Assembly (NCBI RefSeq): GCF_014174395.1
Contig: NZ_JABEQD010000009.1
Span: forward strand, 1 to 64,000
Origin: Gluconacetobacter aggeris
Lineage (GTDB): Bacteria; Pseudomonadota; Alphaproteobacteria; Acetobacterales; Acetobacteraceae
Length of the DNA stretch: 64,000 bases
Reading direction: 5' to 3'
The notes beneath the pieces were generated by a model that was given only the letters and a program-made list of their open reading frames with translations, made no database searches and was not told the DNA's origin. Below are positions 8,351 to 16,447 of this stretch, one piece after another (position 1 is the stretch's first letter; the number at the start of each line of letters is the position of its first letter). The position numbers and the translations under genes are program-made.

Positions 8351-8427
8351 AAATGTGGGCTGGTGCGCCAGGGCGCCGCGCAAGCGGCACGTCCACCATG
8401 TGCTTCCGAGCCTCGGCGCGGACCGGA
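8351..8427. repeat. Partial copy of structured intergenic repeat
   Basis: Aligns over about 77 bases with 23303-23379, sharing the core GCCGCGCAAGCGGCACG, the neighbouring GGGCTGGTG and the later CTTCCGAG. It keeps a GCCGC-GCAA-GCGGC hairpin. The long terminal inverted repeats of the other copy are not conserved here. Confidence 0.6.
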
Positions 8428-8452
8428 TTTCCATCCCCTGATCGCGCGCGCC

Positions 8453-8470
8453 TGTCTCAATTCTGCGACA
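8453..8470. promoter_or_regulatory. Operator-like palindrome TGTCTCA-N4-TGCGACA
   Basis: A second copy of the 7+4+7 site at 8151-8168 with one mismatch between arms. Flanking CC and GG extend the arms to nine bases. It lies about 190 bases before the diheme cytochrome start. Confidence 0.5.
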
Positions 8471-8663
8471 GGTCACGTATCCGGATCGAAACCACCCCCG
8501 TGACAGGCCAGCGGCAACATCGGAAAGTCGCAGCCGAAGAGCGAGCGGGCCAATAAGCAAGAATACCAGGAACCGCGATGCAGGGGGATTGCGGGCGATG
8601 CCCGGTTTCCGGCAATCGCCTGTAGCTTATCATATCGGCAAGACACCCGAACGGGAGAAAGGC

Positions 8664-9374
8664 ATGCACCAGGCGGCGGAAAGCATCATCCGTCCAGGCC
8701 GGCGACGGGCTGGCGTATTGACGCTCTTGGGACTCACCCTGCTGGCCGCGCAACCGTCCCGCGCGGCCGATACCCCCGATCCGGCGGCGGGGCGGACAAT
8801 CGCGGAAAGCGGCGTCCTGACCGGCCATGTCGGCTGCTCGGCCTGCCACCTGATGAACGGTGCCGGACAGCCCGAGATGGGCATACCGCGCCTGGCAGGC
8901 TTCTCGGCCGCCTATCTGGAGCAGCAGCTGGGCTTCTTCGCGTCCGACAAGCGCAGCAACAACTGGATGGCCCCCTATGCGCGGATGCTGACCCGGAAGC
9001 AGATGCAGGACGTCGCCGCCTATTATGCCAGCCTGCCCGAACCGCCCCCGGCCGAGAACGACCCGGCCGGCGACACATTGCGCGCGCGCGGCAAGGAGAT
9101 CTTCCAGAAAGGGGACATGCCCCACGGCGTGATGCCATGCGGCGGCTGTCATGGCCCGGCGGGCCAGGGCATGGGCAGCTTCGCCCCGCATCTGGCCGGG
9201 CAGTCCGCCCCCTATCTGCTGGAACAGTTGCGGCAATGGCAGCAGGGCAGGGATCGCGACCCGATGGGCAAGATAATGGTGAAGGAAACCCACGCGATGG
9301 CCGACACCGACATGCAGGCCGTCGCGGCCTACCTGCAAAGCCTGCCGGCACCGGACACGGGAGCCACGAAATGA
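8664..9374 (+). CDS. Diheme cytochrome c (c4-like)
   Basis: A 236-residue secreted protein. The start at 8664 (MHQAAESI) is preferred over an in-frame ATG at 8589 because GGGAGAAAGG precedes it; it leaves a signal peptide cut near SRA|AD. Two heme c sites are visible: CSACH in the first half and CGGCH in the second. Each half has the GRxLAG-like and Met-bearing segments of cytochrome c4-type domains. It opens the oxidase operon and overlaps the next gene by ATGA, so it is the likely electron donor to the CuA centre of the oxidase. By position it may accept electrons from the cytochrome domain of the divergent alcohol dehydrogenase operon. Confidence 0.9.
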   Translation: MHQAAESIIRPGRRRAGVLTLLGLTLLAAQPSRAADTPDPAAGRTIAESGVLTGHVGCSACHLMNGAGQPEMGIPRLAGFSAAYLEQQLGFFASDKRSNNWMAPYARMLTRKQMQDVAAYYASLPEPPPAENDPAGDTLRARGKEIFQKGDMPHGVMPCGGCHGPAGQGMGSFAPHLAGQSAPYLLEQLRQWQQGRDRDPMGKIMVKETHAMADTDMQAVAAYLQSLPAPDTGATK

Positions 9375-9529
9375 GCACACCGACCACACATGATGACGGG
9401 AATGACGGCATCGCCCCGCCCGTGATGGAGGTCCGGCCGGTCGGCACCTGGGTTGTCAGCTTCGTGCTGCTGGCGGCGACGCTGACGGTCTGGGTCCTGG
9501 TCTCGGTGATCTTCCTGCATCGCGCGTGA
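9371..9529 (+). CDS. Small single-TM protein, probable oxidase subunit IIa
   Basis: A 52-residue protein with a polar N-terminus rich in Asp and Pro and one transmembrane helix (about residues 27-49, WVVSFVLLAATLTVWVLVSV). It overlaps the cytochrome gene by ATGA and ends 16 bases before subunit II, with GGGAGAGGAA between. ba3-type oxidases of Thermus carry a similar one-helix subunit IIa that supplies the helix lacking from subunit II. The match here rests on size, topology and position rather than recognisable sequence identity. Confidence 0.7.
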   Translation: MSTPTTHDDGNDGIAPPVMEVRPVGTWVVSFVLLAATLTVWVLVSVIFLHRA

Positions 9530-9545
9530 CGGGAGAGGAACGGTT

Positions 9546-10076
9546 ATGGACAACAAAACGGGCATGAGCCCATTCGAAGCCGCCTTCCATGCCTCGGCCG
9601 AACGGCACGAGCGGTTCTGGATCTTCGGCGTGCTGGTCATGCTGGTACTGCTGACGATCGGGACGATGTTCTACGTCGTCCATGATTACGGCCTGGTAAC
9701 CGGCACCCATTCCTACGCGGCCGACCCGCAGGCCCCGGCGCGCGAAGCCGCGTTCCAGGACGGCAAGGTGGTCCGCACCGGCCCGAATAGCTATGCGGTC
9801 TATATGGTCGGCCGCGCCTGGCACTGGGCGCCGGACGTGATCCATGTGCCCGAAGGGGCCGAAATCACCTTCTACGTCACCAGCGCCGACGTGCTGCATG
9901 GTTTCGAGATCCAGGGCACGCCGGTCAACCTGACGGCGGTACCGGGCGTGGTCGGCACGGTGAAATACACGTTCCGCCATGCCGGACTGTTCCGCATCAT
10001 CTGCAACGAATATTGCGGCATGTTCCACCACGCCATGGTGGCCCGCATCATCGTCGATCCGGCAGGCACACCATGA
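9546..10076 (+). CDS. Cytochrome c oxidase subunit II (CuA), ba3-like
   Basis: A 176-residue protein with one N-terminal TM helix (about 25-48) and a cupredoxin domain. The CuA ligand cluster CNEYCGMFHHAM near the C-terminus gives the two Cys, His and Met ligands; the earlier His is in VLHGFEI. It receives electrons from cytochrome c on the periplasmic side. Its length and single anchor fit ba3 (family B) oxidases rather than the two-helix aa3 type. It overlaps subunit I by ATGA. ATG at 9546 follows GGAGAGGAACGG. Confidence 0.93.
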   Translation: MDNKTGMSPFEAAFHASAERHERFWIFGVLVMLVLLTIGTMFYVVHDYGLVTGTHSYAADPQAPAREAAFQDGKVVRTGPNSYAVYMVGRAWHWAPDVIHVPEGAEITFYVTSADVLHGFEIQGTPVNLTAVPGVVGTVKYTFRHAGLFRIICNEYCGMFHHAMVARIIVDPAGTP

Positions 10077-11818
10077 GCATGGAAATCACAGCCGACACAC
10101 TCCCGTCCGCCCTGGCCCGGTCCGACTCCGACCGCGCCGCCGCCAGCATGCACCGGCTGATGCTGGCCTTCCTGATCACGGGCTTCTCCGCCCTGCTGAT
10201 CGGGGCGACCATCGGCCCGCTCCAGGCATTGAATTACGGTGGGGTCGACGCCTATCCCGCCCTGCGCCCGCTGCTGCAGAGCTATTACCAGGGCCTGACC
10301 ATCCATGGAGTGATGAACGGGTACGTCTTCACCTTCTTCATCACCTGCGGGCTGCTGGTCTACCTGCCGGCCCGCGAACTGGGCGTGGCGCCCAATCTCG
10401 TGATGTGGCGCACCTGTTTCGCGATCATGGCGGTGGGTGCGCTGTGCGTACTCTATGCCATGGCCGACAATTCCTCGTCGGTGCTGTGGACATTCTATCC
10501 GCCGCTGAAGGGCAGCCCGTTCTTCTATATCGGCATCACGCTCCTGGCCCTGGGCAGCACCATGCCGCTGCCGATCCTGCTGGAGATGCGCGCGACCTGG
10601 CGCCGGCACCGCCCCGGCGAAATCACGCCGCTGGTCACGTACATGTCGCTCACCACCATGCTGATGTGGGGCCTGGCCGGCGTGGGCGTGATGGCCGAAC
10701 TGGTGCTCCAGCTCGACCCGTGGTCGCTGGGGCTGATCGGCACCGTCGACCCGATCATCAACCGCACGCTGTTCTGGCTGACGGGCCACCCGATCGTCTA
10801 TTTCTGGCTGATGCCGGCCTATGTCTCATGGTACGGCCTGCTGTCGCGCCAGGTCGGCGGCAAGCTGATCTCCGATCCGATGGCGCGGATCACCTTCGCC
10901 CTCCTGATGATCTTCGCGCTGCCCGTGGGCACGCACCATCAATTCTCCGATCCGGGCTTCTCGTCGATCTGGCGCGGCATCCTGGTGGTGCTGACCATGT
11001 CGGTGGCCACCCCCAGCCTGGTCACCGCCTTCACCATCGGGCTGAGCCTGGAATATGCCGGCCGCCTGCGCGGCGGACAGGGCTGGTTCGGCTGGTTCCG
11101 CGCCCTGCCCTGGGGCGATCCCAGCGTGGCGGCACAGCTCCTCGCGGCGATCACCTTCATCCTTGGCGGCGCCACGGGCATCGTCAACGGCAGCTGGCAG
11201 CTCAACGCCATCGTCCATAACACCACCTTCATCCCCGGCCATTTCCACGTCACCGTCGGCAGCGTCACCGCCATGACCCTCATGGCGATCAGCTTCTGGA
11301 TGGTGCCCCATCTGACCGGCCGCCAACTGATCAGCCGCCGGCTGGCGCTGTTCTCCGTCTGGACCTGGTTCGTCGGCATGACGATCTTCGCCATCGGCAT
11401 GACATGGGCCGGCCTCTACGGCGTGCCGCGCCGGGCATGGGTCTCGGCCCTCCCCCACGACACCTATCACGCGCTCTATGGTGCGGCATCGGTCCCGCTG
11501 GCACTGGTGGCGGCAGGCGGTGTCCTGCTGTGGGTGGCCAGCTATGCGTTCTTCGCCGTCTTTTTCGGCAGCATCCTGTTCGGCCGGCGCGCGGCCCCTC
11601 CGCCCGTTCCCTTCGCCCAGTCCTTCGGCGGCCCGGCCAGCTCCACCATCGACTCGCCGCCCAACCCGGCCCAGTCGGCCTCGCCCCTGATCCGCGCGCT
11701 GGATCATGTGTGGCTGTTGACCGGCATCACGGTCCTGGCGACCCTCGCCGCCTATATCCCGATCCTCTGGCCGTTCCTGCATCATGTGACGCGGGCACCG
11801 GGCTGGATTCTCTGGTAG
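10073..11818 (+). CDS. Cytochrome c oxidase subunit I, ba3-like
   Basis: A 581-residue multi-helix heme-copper oxidase core. Visible ligands are the low-spin heme His in TIHGVMNGYVF, the CuB His and cross-linked Tyr in GHPIVYFWLMPAY, the CuB His pair in GTHHQF and the heme His pair in GHFHVTVGSV. The HPxVYFWLMPAY form and the single-anchor subunit II place it with family B (ba3) oxidases. It reduces oxygen to water and pumps protons. The start is set by the overlap with subunit II. Confidence 0.93.
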   Translation: MSMEITADTLPSALARSDSDRAAASMHRLMLAFLITGFSALLIGATIGPLQALNYGGVDAYPALRPLLQSYYQGLTIHGVMNGYVFTFFITCGLLVYLPARELGVAPNLVMWRTCFAIMAVGALCVLYAMADNSSSVLWTFYPPLKGSPFFYIGITLLALGSTMPLPILLEMRATWRRHRPGEITPLVTYMSLTTMLMWGLAGVGVMAELVLQLDPWSLGLIGTVDPIINRTLFWLTGHPIVYFWLMPAYVSWYGLLSRQVGGKLISDPMARITFALLMIFALPVGTHHQFSDPGFSSIWRGILVVLTMSVATPSLVTAFTIGLSLEYAGRLRGGQGWFGWFRALPWGDPSVAAQLLAAITFILGGATGIVNGSWQLNAIVHNTTFIPGHFHVTVGSVTAMTLMAISFWMVPHLTGRQLISRRLALFSVWTWFVGMTIFAIGMTWAGLYGVPRRAWVSALPHDTYHALYGAASVPLALVAAGGVLLWVASYAFFAVFFGSILFGRRAAPPPVPFAQSFGGPASSTIDSPPNPAQSASPLIRALDHVWLLTGITVLATLAAYIPILWPFLHHVTRAPGWILW

Positions 11819-11828
11819 GCCACGCGGC

Positions 11829-12434
11829 GTGACGGCACTTGCGCCACCGCTCCGCCAGTCCCTGCGGCGCGCCGCCTGCGCGGTGGCCGCCATCCTGGCC
11901 CTCCTGGTGCTCCATGCCGGCTGGAGCGGCGGCTTCGGCCGGTTCGGCTCCCCGGTCGCACCGGCCCCGGCCCCGAGCCTCGCATTGCGCGACGATCTGG
12001 GCCGCCCGTTCGACCCGGCAACGCTGCACGACCGGGCAACGCTGGTCTATTTCGGCTATGTACGCTGCCCCGATGTCTGCCCGACCGTGCTGGGGGCGCT
12101 GGAACCCGTCTTCGCCCGACTGGGCCCAGACGCGGCGCGGACAGCCATCCTGTTCGTCACGCTGGACCCGGCGCATGACACGCCCGCCGTACTGCACGGC
12201 TTCCTCTCCCAGTTCCAGCCGGCCCCGACCGGCCTGACCGGCCCCCCCGCCGATGTGGCCGCGATAGCCCGCGCCTGGGGAATCGGCTGGACGGGAACCG
12301 ACGGCCATATCAACCACAATTCAGTCCTCATGCTGGTCGGCCCCGACGGGCGGATGCGTGCCCGCTACGGCATGACCCAGTTGAACGATCCGGATGCGAT
12401 GGCCGCCGACATCCGCGCGGTTCTCCCCCGATGA
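11829..12434 (+). CDS. SCO1/SenC-family copper chaperone
   Basis: A 201-residue thioredoxin-fold protein. A GTG start at 11829 gives an N-terminal membrane anchor (about 13-32). The copper site is visible as CPDVC with the distant His in HINHNSV. SCO proteins load copper into CuA of subunit II, which fits its place directly after the oxidase genes. It overlaps the next gene by ATGA. Confidence 0.92.
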   Translation: MTALAPPLRQSLRRAACAVAAILALLVLHAGWSGGFGRFGSPVAPAPAPSLALRDDLGRPFDPATLHDRATLVYFGYVRCPDVCPTVLGALEPVFARLGPDAARTAILFVTLDPAHDTPAVLHGFLSQFQPAPTGLTGPPADVAAIARAWGIGWTGTDGHINHNSVLMLVGPDGRMRARYGMTQLNDPDAMAADIRAVLPR

Positions 12435-13174
12435 GGGGCTGGAGCCCCCTGCTTCAGGCCGGCTGGGTCGCCGCCGGGCTGCTCATGGGCACCGCGATCC
12501 TGCTGCTGGCCGCCCGGCACCGCCGGCCGGCATGGCGGCTGACGGCGGGCGGCACCGGCACGCTGCTGCTGGCGGCCTCCTGCCTGGGGCTGCGTGACCC
12601 CCTCGCATCGATGACGCAGTACACCACTGCCCTCATGGTCATGGGTCAGGTCGTTCCCCCCTTCCTGCTGCTGGCCCTCGCCGGCCCCACGACCAGGCAG
12701 GCCGCCCCCGTCCGGGTCGCGGGCTGGACGCGCGACCCCGGGGTGGCGGCGGCGCTGTTCGGCGGCCTGGCTGTAGCGACCGGCCTGCCATCAATCCTGG
12801 ACCGCTCGCTGGCCAACGCCCTGTTCAGCGCGCCCCTGGGCCTGCTGGACCTGCTGGCCGGCCTGCTGTTCTGGGCCCAGTTGATGCCGGGCAGCCGCGT
12901 GATCCGGCACGATCCGATGGCCGGCGCCTACGCGCTGCTGGGCAGCCTGCCGATGACGGTCGTGGCCGTGATATGGATGACGGCGCCGCGCGTGCTCTAC
13001 GCCCCCTATCTCGACGTACTGTGCCGATGGGACCTGACCCCGCTTCAGGATCAGCACTGGGCGGGTTTCGTCATGCTGGTGGCGGGCCTGCCGCTCCAGG
13101 TCGTGGGCGCATGGCTGCTGGTCGCGACCCAGGGGCAGAAACCCCCGCCGGCCTTGACCGGCCCCGCCGAATGA
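12431..13174 (+). CDS. CtaG (Caa3-type) oxidase assembly protein
   Basis: A 247-residue integral membrane protein with about six or seven TM helices, matching the Caa3_CtaG family by layout and by segments such as MTQYTTALMVMGQVVPPFLL and DQHWAGFVMLVAGLP. The family helps build CuB oxidases. It is last in the five-gene overlapping string 8664-13174, so its expression is tied to the oxidase. It is distinct from Cox11-type CtaG, which is a soluble-domain copper chaperone. Confidence 0.85.
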   Translation: MRGWSPLLQAGWVAAGLLMGTAILLLAARHRRPAWRLTAGGTGTLLLAASCLGLRDPLASMTQYTTALMVMGQVVPPFLLLALAGPTTRQAAPVRVAGWTRDPGVAAALFGGLAVATGLPSILDRSLANALFSAPLGLLDLLAGLLFWAQLMPGSRVIRHDPMAGAYALLGSLPMTVVAVIWMTAPRVLYAPYLDVLCRWDLTPLQDQHWAGFVMLVAGLPLQVVGAWLLVATQGQKPPPALTGPAE

Positions 13175-13332
13175 TTTTATCTGCGCGCATGATCACCCCG
13201 TCCTTCCTGTCCGGACTGTATTACGCGCCGCATTCATAGCGGCGGGGGCTTGTCATGTGTTCAACCGCTGCGTCGTCAGCGGTCGAACAATCGAGATTCC
13301 TCCCGACAACGCAGCTTCCCGAAAGCAGTGTC

Positions 13333-14118
13333 ATGTCAGACGGATCTCTTCCCTCTTCTCCCCAGATCGGCCTGTTCGGCTTCGGCGCCTTCGGGCGGCT
13401 GATCGCCCCCCACCTGGCCGCCCACTGCCCCGTCCGCGTCCACGATCCCCTTCTGCCGCCGGGCCCCCTCATGCCGGGGATGGCGGCGACGAATCTGGAA
13501 GATGCCGCCGCCTGCCCGATCGTGATCCTGGCGGTTCCGGTCGCGCGGATGCAGGCGGTCGCGCGCGCGATCGCTCCCCACCTGCCCCGCCACGCGCTGG
13601 TGGCCGATGTCGGCTCGGTCAAGATCCTGCCGGCGGAGATCCTGTGCCGGGAACTGCCGGACCATGTCCGCATCATCGCGACCCATCCCCTGTTCGGCCC
13701 CCAGAGCGCGCGGGACGGCATCGCCGGCCACCGCATCGTGCTCTGCCCGCTCCGGCGGACCAGGCCCGGCGCCGTGGCCGCGTTCCTGCGCCGGACCCTG
13801 GGGCTGGACGTCATCCTGACCACGCCCGACGCCCATGACCGCGACGCCGCGATGGCGCAGGGCCTGACCCACCTGCTGGCGCGCATCCTCTCCGAGATGG
13901 GCCCGATGCCCGAACGGATCAGCACCAGCAGCTTCGACCTGATCCGCGCCGCCACCGCCATGGTGCGGGACGACGCGCCGGACGTCTCTCACGCCATCGC
14001 GCACCTCAATCCCCACGCAGGCGCGGTGCGCCGGCGCTTCCTCGCCATCGCCGGCCGAATCGCGGAAAGTGATGACGCGAAGGACGCAGCCCCCTTCCCC
14101 GAAAGGGCGTTCGGGTGA
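13333..14118 (+). CDS. Prephenate/arogenate dehydrogenase family (TyrA-like)
   Basis: A 261-residue enzyme with an N-terminal Rossmann fold (GLFGFGAFGRL, residues about 13-23) and the TyrA signature THPLFGPQSA, with the conserved His. The family oxidatively decarboxylates prephenate or arogenate in tyrosine synthesis. The ATG at 13333 is chosen because it sits directly before the Rossmann strand; an in-frame upstream frame begins at 13255. No ACT domain is present. It is not linked to other aromatic genes here, so its exact substrate is open. Confidence 0.82.
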   Translation: MSDGSLPSSPQIGLFGFGAFGRLIAPHLAAHCPVRVHDPLLPPGPLMPGMAATNLEDAAACPIVILAVPVARMQAVARAIAPHLPRHALVADVGSVKILPAEILCRELPDHVRIIATHPLFGPQSARDGIAGHRIVLCPLRRTRPGAVAAFLRRTLGLDVILTTPDAHDRDAAMAQGLTHLLARILSEMGPMPERISTSSFDLIRAATAMVRDDAPDVSHAIAHLNPHAGAVRRRFLAIAGRIAESDDAKDAAPFPERAFG

Positions 14119-14153
14119 AAGATGATACGGTCTTGGACAGGGAGAAGAAGATC

Positions 14154-14489
14154 ATGGCAACGATCGACCCCGTGACCTATGTCGTCGCCGACGCGCACAC
14201 GGCGCGCCTGCTCCGCCACGAAGGACCCGCGCTGCACACCATCCGGCACATCGCGACCACCGAACAGTTCGCCACCACGATCGCCGCGACGCTGAACCAC
14301 GGCGTGACCGACGGCACGATCAGCCGCTTCGTCCTGGCCGCGCCGGGCCATCTCCTGCACGCCATCCGCGCCGACCTGACCGCCGCCGCCCAGGACAGGC
14401 TGATCCTGGCCGTGTCCAAGGAACTGGCACAACTGCCGGACCACGAACTGATCGATCATTTCGACATACCGGCGACCGGCTGGCCATAA
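14154..14489 (+). CDS. Short host-attachment (BaeRF-like) family protein
   Basis: A 111-residue protein. GGGAGAAGAAG precedes the ATG at 14154. It begins with a VVADAHTARLL strand and ends with VSKELAQLPDHELIDHF, both resembling the ends of the host attachment protein family, related to peptide release factor folds. Usual members are about 140-150 residues, with a variable loop after the first strand pair; here that loop is nearly absent. Function in this organism is unknown. It follows the TyrA-like gene by 35 bases. Confidence 0.6.
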   Translation: MATIDPVTYVVADAHTARLLRHEGPALHTIRHIATTEQFATTIAATLNHGVTDGTISRFVLAAPGHLLHAIRADLTAAAQDRLILAVSKELAQLPDHELIDHFDIPATGWP

Positions 14490-14511
14490 CCCACGCAATG
14501 GACCGCCGGGG

Positions 14512-14838
14512 CTAAGCTTCGGCGCCCACGCCCTCCGCGCCCGACCCGTTCAGGCCGGAGCGCTTGGCCCATGCATCCAGATCGAGAAAGGCCTCGATCA
14601 TCCGTTCCAGCGCGATCGCGCGGTTCGGCAGGTCCGGCTGCCGTGCCTGCCAGTCCTCGACACGCCGGAGAACGGAACCGTTGAGCGTAACCGTCACGAT
14701 CTCACTGTCTGCGACCACCCGCGACGACGAGGGCACATGGACGGTCCGTACCGTCTGCAAGGCCACCTGCAATCCCGAAACCTGGGCACGCAGTGCGGTC
14801 AGGTGCGACAGGATCTCGATGGCGGTCAGATCACGCAT
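14512..14838 (-). CDS. Predicted ribbon-helix-helix-like protein
   Basis: A 108-residue protein. The ATG at 14838 follows a strong GGAGGAAACGG. Residues about 1-35 form an amphipathic helix (LTAIEILSHLTALRAQVSGL). Residues about 50-90 read as a strand then two helices (IVTVTLNGSVLRRVEDW, then NRAIALERMIEAFLD), the order seen in ribbon-helix-helix DNA-binding proteins. This is a fold guess from pattern, not a recognised family. It is convergent with the upstream gene. Confidence 0.55.
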   Translation of the reverse strand: MRDLTAIEILSHLTALRAQVSGLQVALQTVRTVHVPSSSRVVADSEIVTVTLNGSVLRRVEDWQARQPDLPNRAIALERMIEAFLDLDAWAKRSGLNGSGAEGVGAEA

Positions 14839-15031
14839 GACCGTTTCCTCCGAACCAGACAGGGAGCAAAAAAGGGGGCCGTCAACCGATTTCGTAGCGC
14901 GCCGTGCCCACGATGGTTGCATCTGCCGCCCAGCGCCGGCATGGCGCCCCTTCTGGACAGCCACGGACGTTCCCGGTCATATGCGCCATCGGCGGGCCAG
15001 CGCCCGGACAAAAGCCTGATGGATTCGACCA

Positions 15032-16306
15032 GTGAGACAGAGCGGCCATGCCGGAAACCCGGATGCGGGGATCGGAATCCTTTTCGCATTCGAAAATCCG
15101 CTCCCCAGTGCCGAGGCCGACGCCGAAGTCTTCATCACCACCGCCCGCTACCTGGCCCGCCTGGCGCCCCGCGCGCGGCTGCACGTCCCCATGCGCGACC
15201 AGGCGGCCTGCGCGGCCATGGGCAAGGCCACGGGGCTGGCGGTGGTACGGGCCTGGGCACCGCTGGGCCCGGCCGTCCTGCGCCATCTGATGTGCGGCCT
15301 GACCATCGTCTGCCGCCGGGCCTTCCGTCAGGCGGACCTGGTCTATACCCGCAACCTGTGGATCGCCTGGATGGCCATCCGGTTCGGCCAGCGCGTGGTC
15401 TTCGACCATTACCGCCCCTGGCCCGACCAGATCCCGCCGCTGCGCCGCTGGCTCCACCGGCTGATGAGCCATCCGCGCTTCATCCTCAATATCTGCCATT
15501 CGGACTATACGCGGCGGAAATATCTGGAACTCGGCGTGCCCGCCGCCAAATTGCGCTGCATCCATAATGGCTTCGAGCCCGAGCGGCTGGATGCGCGCCC
15601 CACGCCGGAAGCCGCGCGACAGGCCCTGTCCATCCCTCCCGCCGCCCGGACGGTCGTCTATACGGGCCGGATCAACCGGCGAAAGGGGCTGGACGTGGTC
15701 ATCGAGGCGGCGCGCCTGCTGCCCGACCGGCTGTTCATCCTGGTCGGCTCCTACGGCGACGGCCCGATCGAAGAGAAGGCCCGCCCCCTGCCCAACGTGC
15801 GGATCGTGCCGTTCCAGCAGCCCGAGACCCTGGGCCTGTATGTCGCCGCCGCCGATGTCCTGCTGATCCCGCCTTCGCTCCAGCCCCTGACGCGCTTCGG
15901 CTCGACCGTCCTGCCGCTCAAGCTGTTCTTCTATATGGCATCGGGCCGCCCCATCCTGGCCGGGGACACGCCAGACGTGCGGGAAATCCTGCGCCACGGG
16001 GTCAATGCCTGTCTCTGCCAGCCAGACTCCCCCTCCGCCCTCGCGGAAGCGGTGCGGCAGATGACCGACGACCCCATGCTCTGCGCCCGCCTCGCCGAGG
16101 CCGCGCTGGCGGAAAGCCGCACCCTGACCTGGGAGGCCCGCGCCACCCGGATCATGACCGCGATCTCCGAACGCCTGGATGCCCCGGCCGATCCGGTCAT
16201 ACCCTGGCAAGCGCCCCAATGGCGCCTCTATCGGCGCCAGTGCTGGTGCTGGCTGAAACATCTGCTGCGCACCGGGTCGCCCATCCTCCCGCCCTCCGGC
16301 ACATGA
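15032..16306 (+). CDS. GT4-family glycosyltransferase
   Basis: A 424-residue two-domain glycosyltransferase. The C-terminal half has the retaining GT4 layout: VVYTGRINRRKGLDVVIEA, then LFILVGSYGDG, then YVAAADVLLIPPS and LKLFFYMASGRPILAGD with the sugar-nucleotide contacts. No signal peptide, so it is cytoplasmic or peripheral. The acceptor is unknown; surface polysaccharide or glycolipid synthesis is likely. The start is uncertain: GTG at 15032 is the first in-frame option and lacks a clear ribosome site. Confidence 0.82.
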   Translation: MRQSGHAGNPDAGIGILFAFENPLPSAEADAEVFITTARYLARLAPRARLHVPMRDQAACAAMGKATGLAVVRAWAPLGPAVLRHLMCGLTIVCRRAFRQADLVYTRNLWIAWMAIRFGQRVVFDHYRPWPDQIPPLRRWLHRLMSHPRFILNICHSDYTRRKYLELGVPAAKLRCIHNGFEPERLDARPTPEAARQALSIPPAARTVVYTGRINRRKGLDVVIEAARLLPDRLFILVGSYGDGPIEEKARPLPNVRIVPFQQPETLGLYVAAADVLLIPPSLQPLTRFGSTVLPLKLFFYMASGRPILAGDTPDVREILRHGVNACLCQPDSPSALAEAVRQMTDDPMLCARLAEAALAESRTLTWEARATRIMTAISERLDAPADPVIPWQAPQWRLYRRQCWCWLKHLLRTGSPILPPSGT

Positions 16307-16325
16307 CCCGGCCGGGGCAACGGGT

Positions 16326-16354
16326 TTGACGAAAGCAGGCCGCTCTTTTATTCT
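16326..16354 (+). promoter_or_regulatory. sigma70 promoter for lptF-lptG
   Basis: TTGACG, a 17-base spacer and TATTCT give a near-consensus housekeeping promoter. The start would be near 16361, leaving a leader of about 85 bases before lptF. Confidence 0.6.
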
Positions 16355-16447
16355 TGGGCAATCAGGGGTGCGTTCACACGCGGCACAGGCCGCGCCCGTC
16401 CGGCGTGACAGGACGGAGGGACCGGTTCGTGCGCCCCGGCGCGACGC

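Larger units (their letters stand above)
7871..8663. other. 793-base divergent regulatory region
   Basis: This region has no convincing gene. It separates the leftward dehydrogenase operon from the rightward cytochrome/oxidase operon. It holds three palindromes with TGTC/GACA ends, one sigma54-like box pair on each strand and one copy of a structured repeat, each listed separately. Several short frames run through it, but none has a ribosome site or coding character. Confidence 0.7.
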
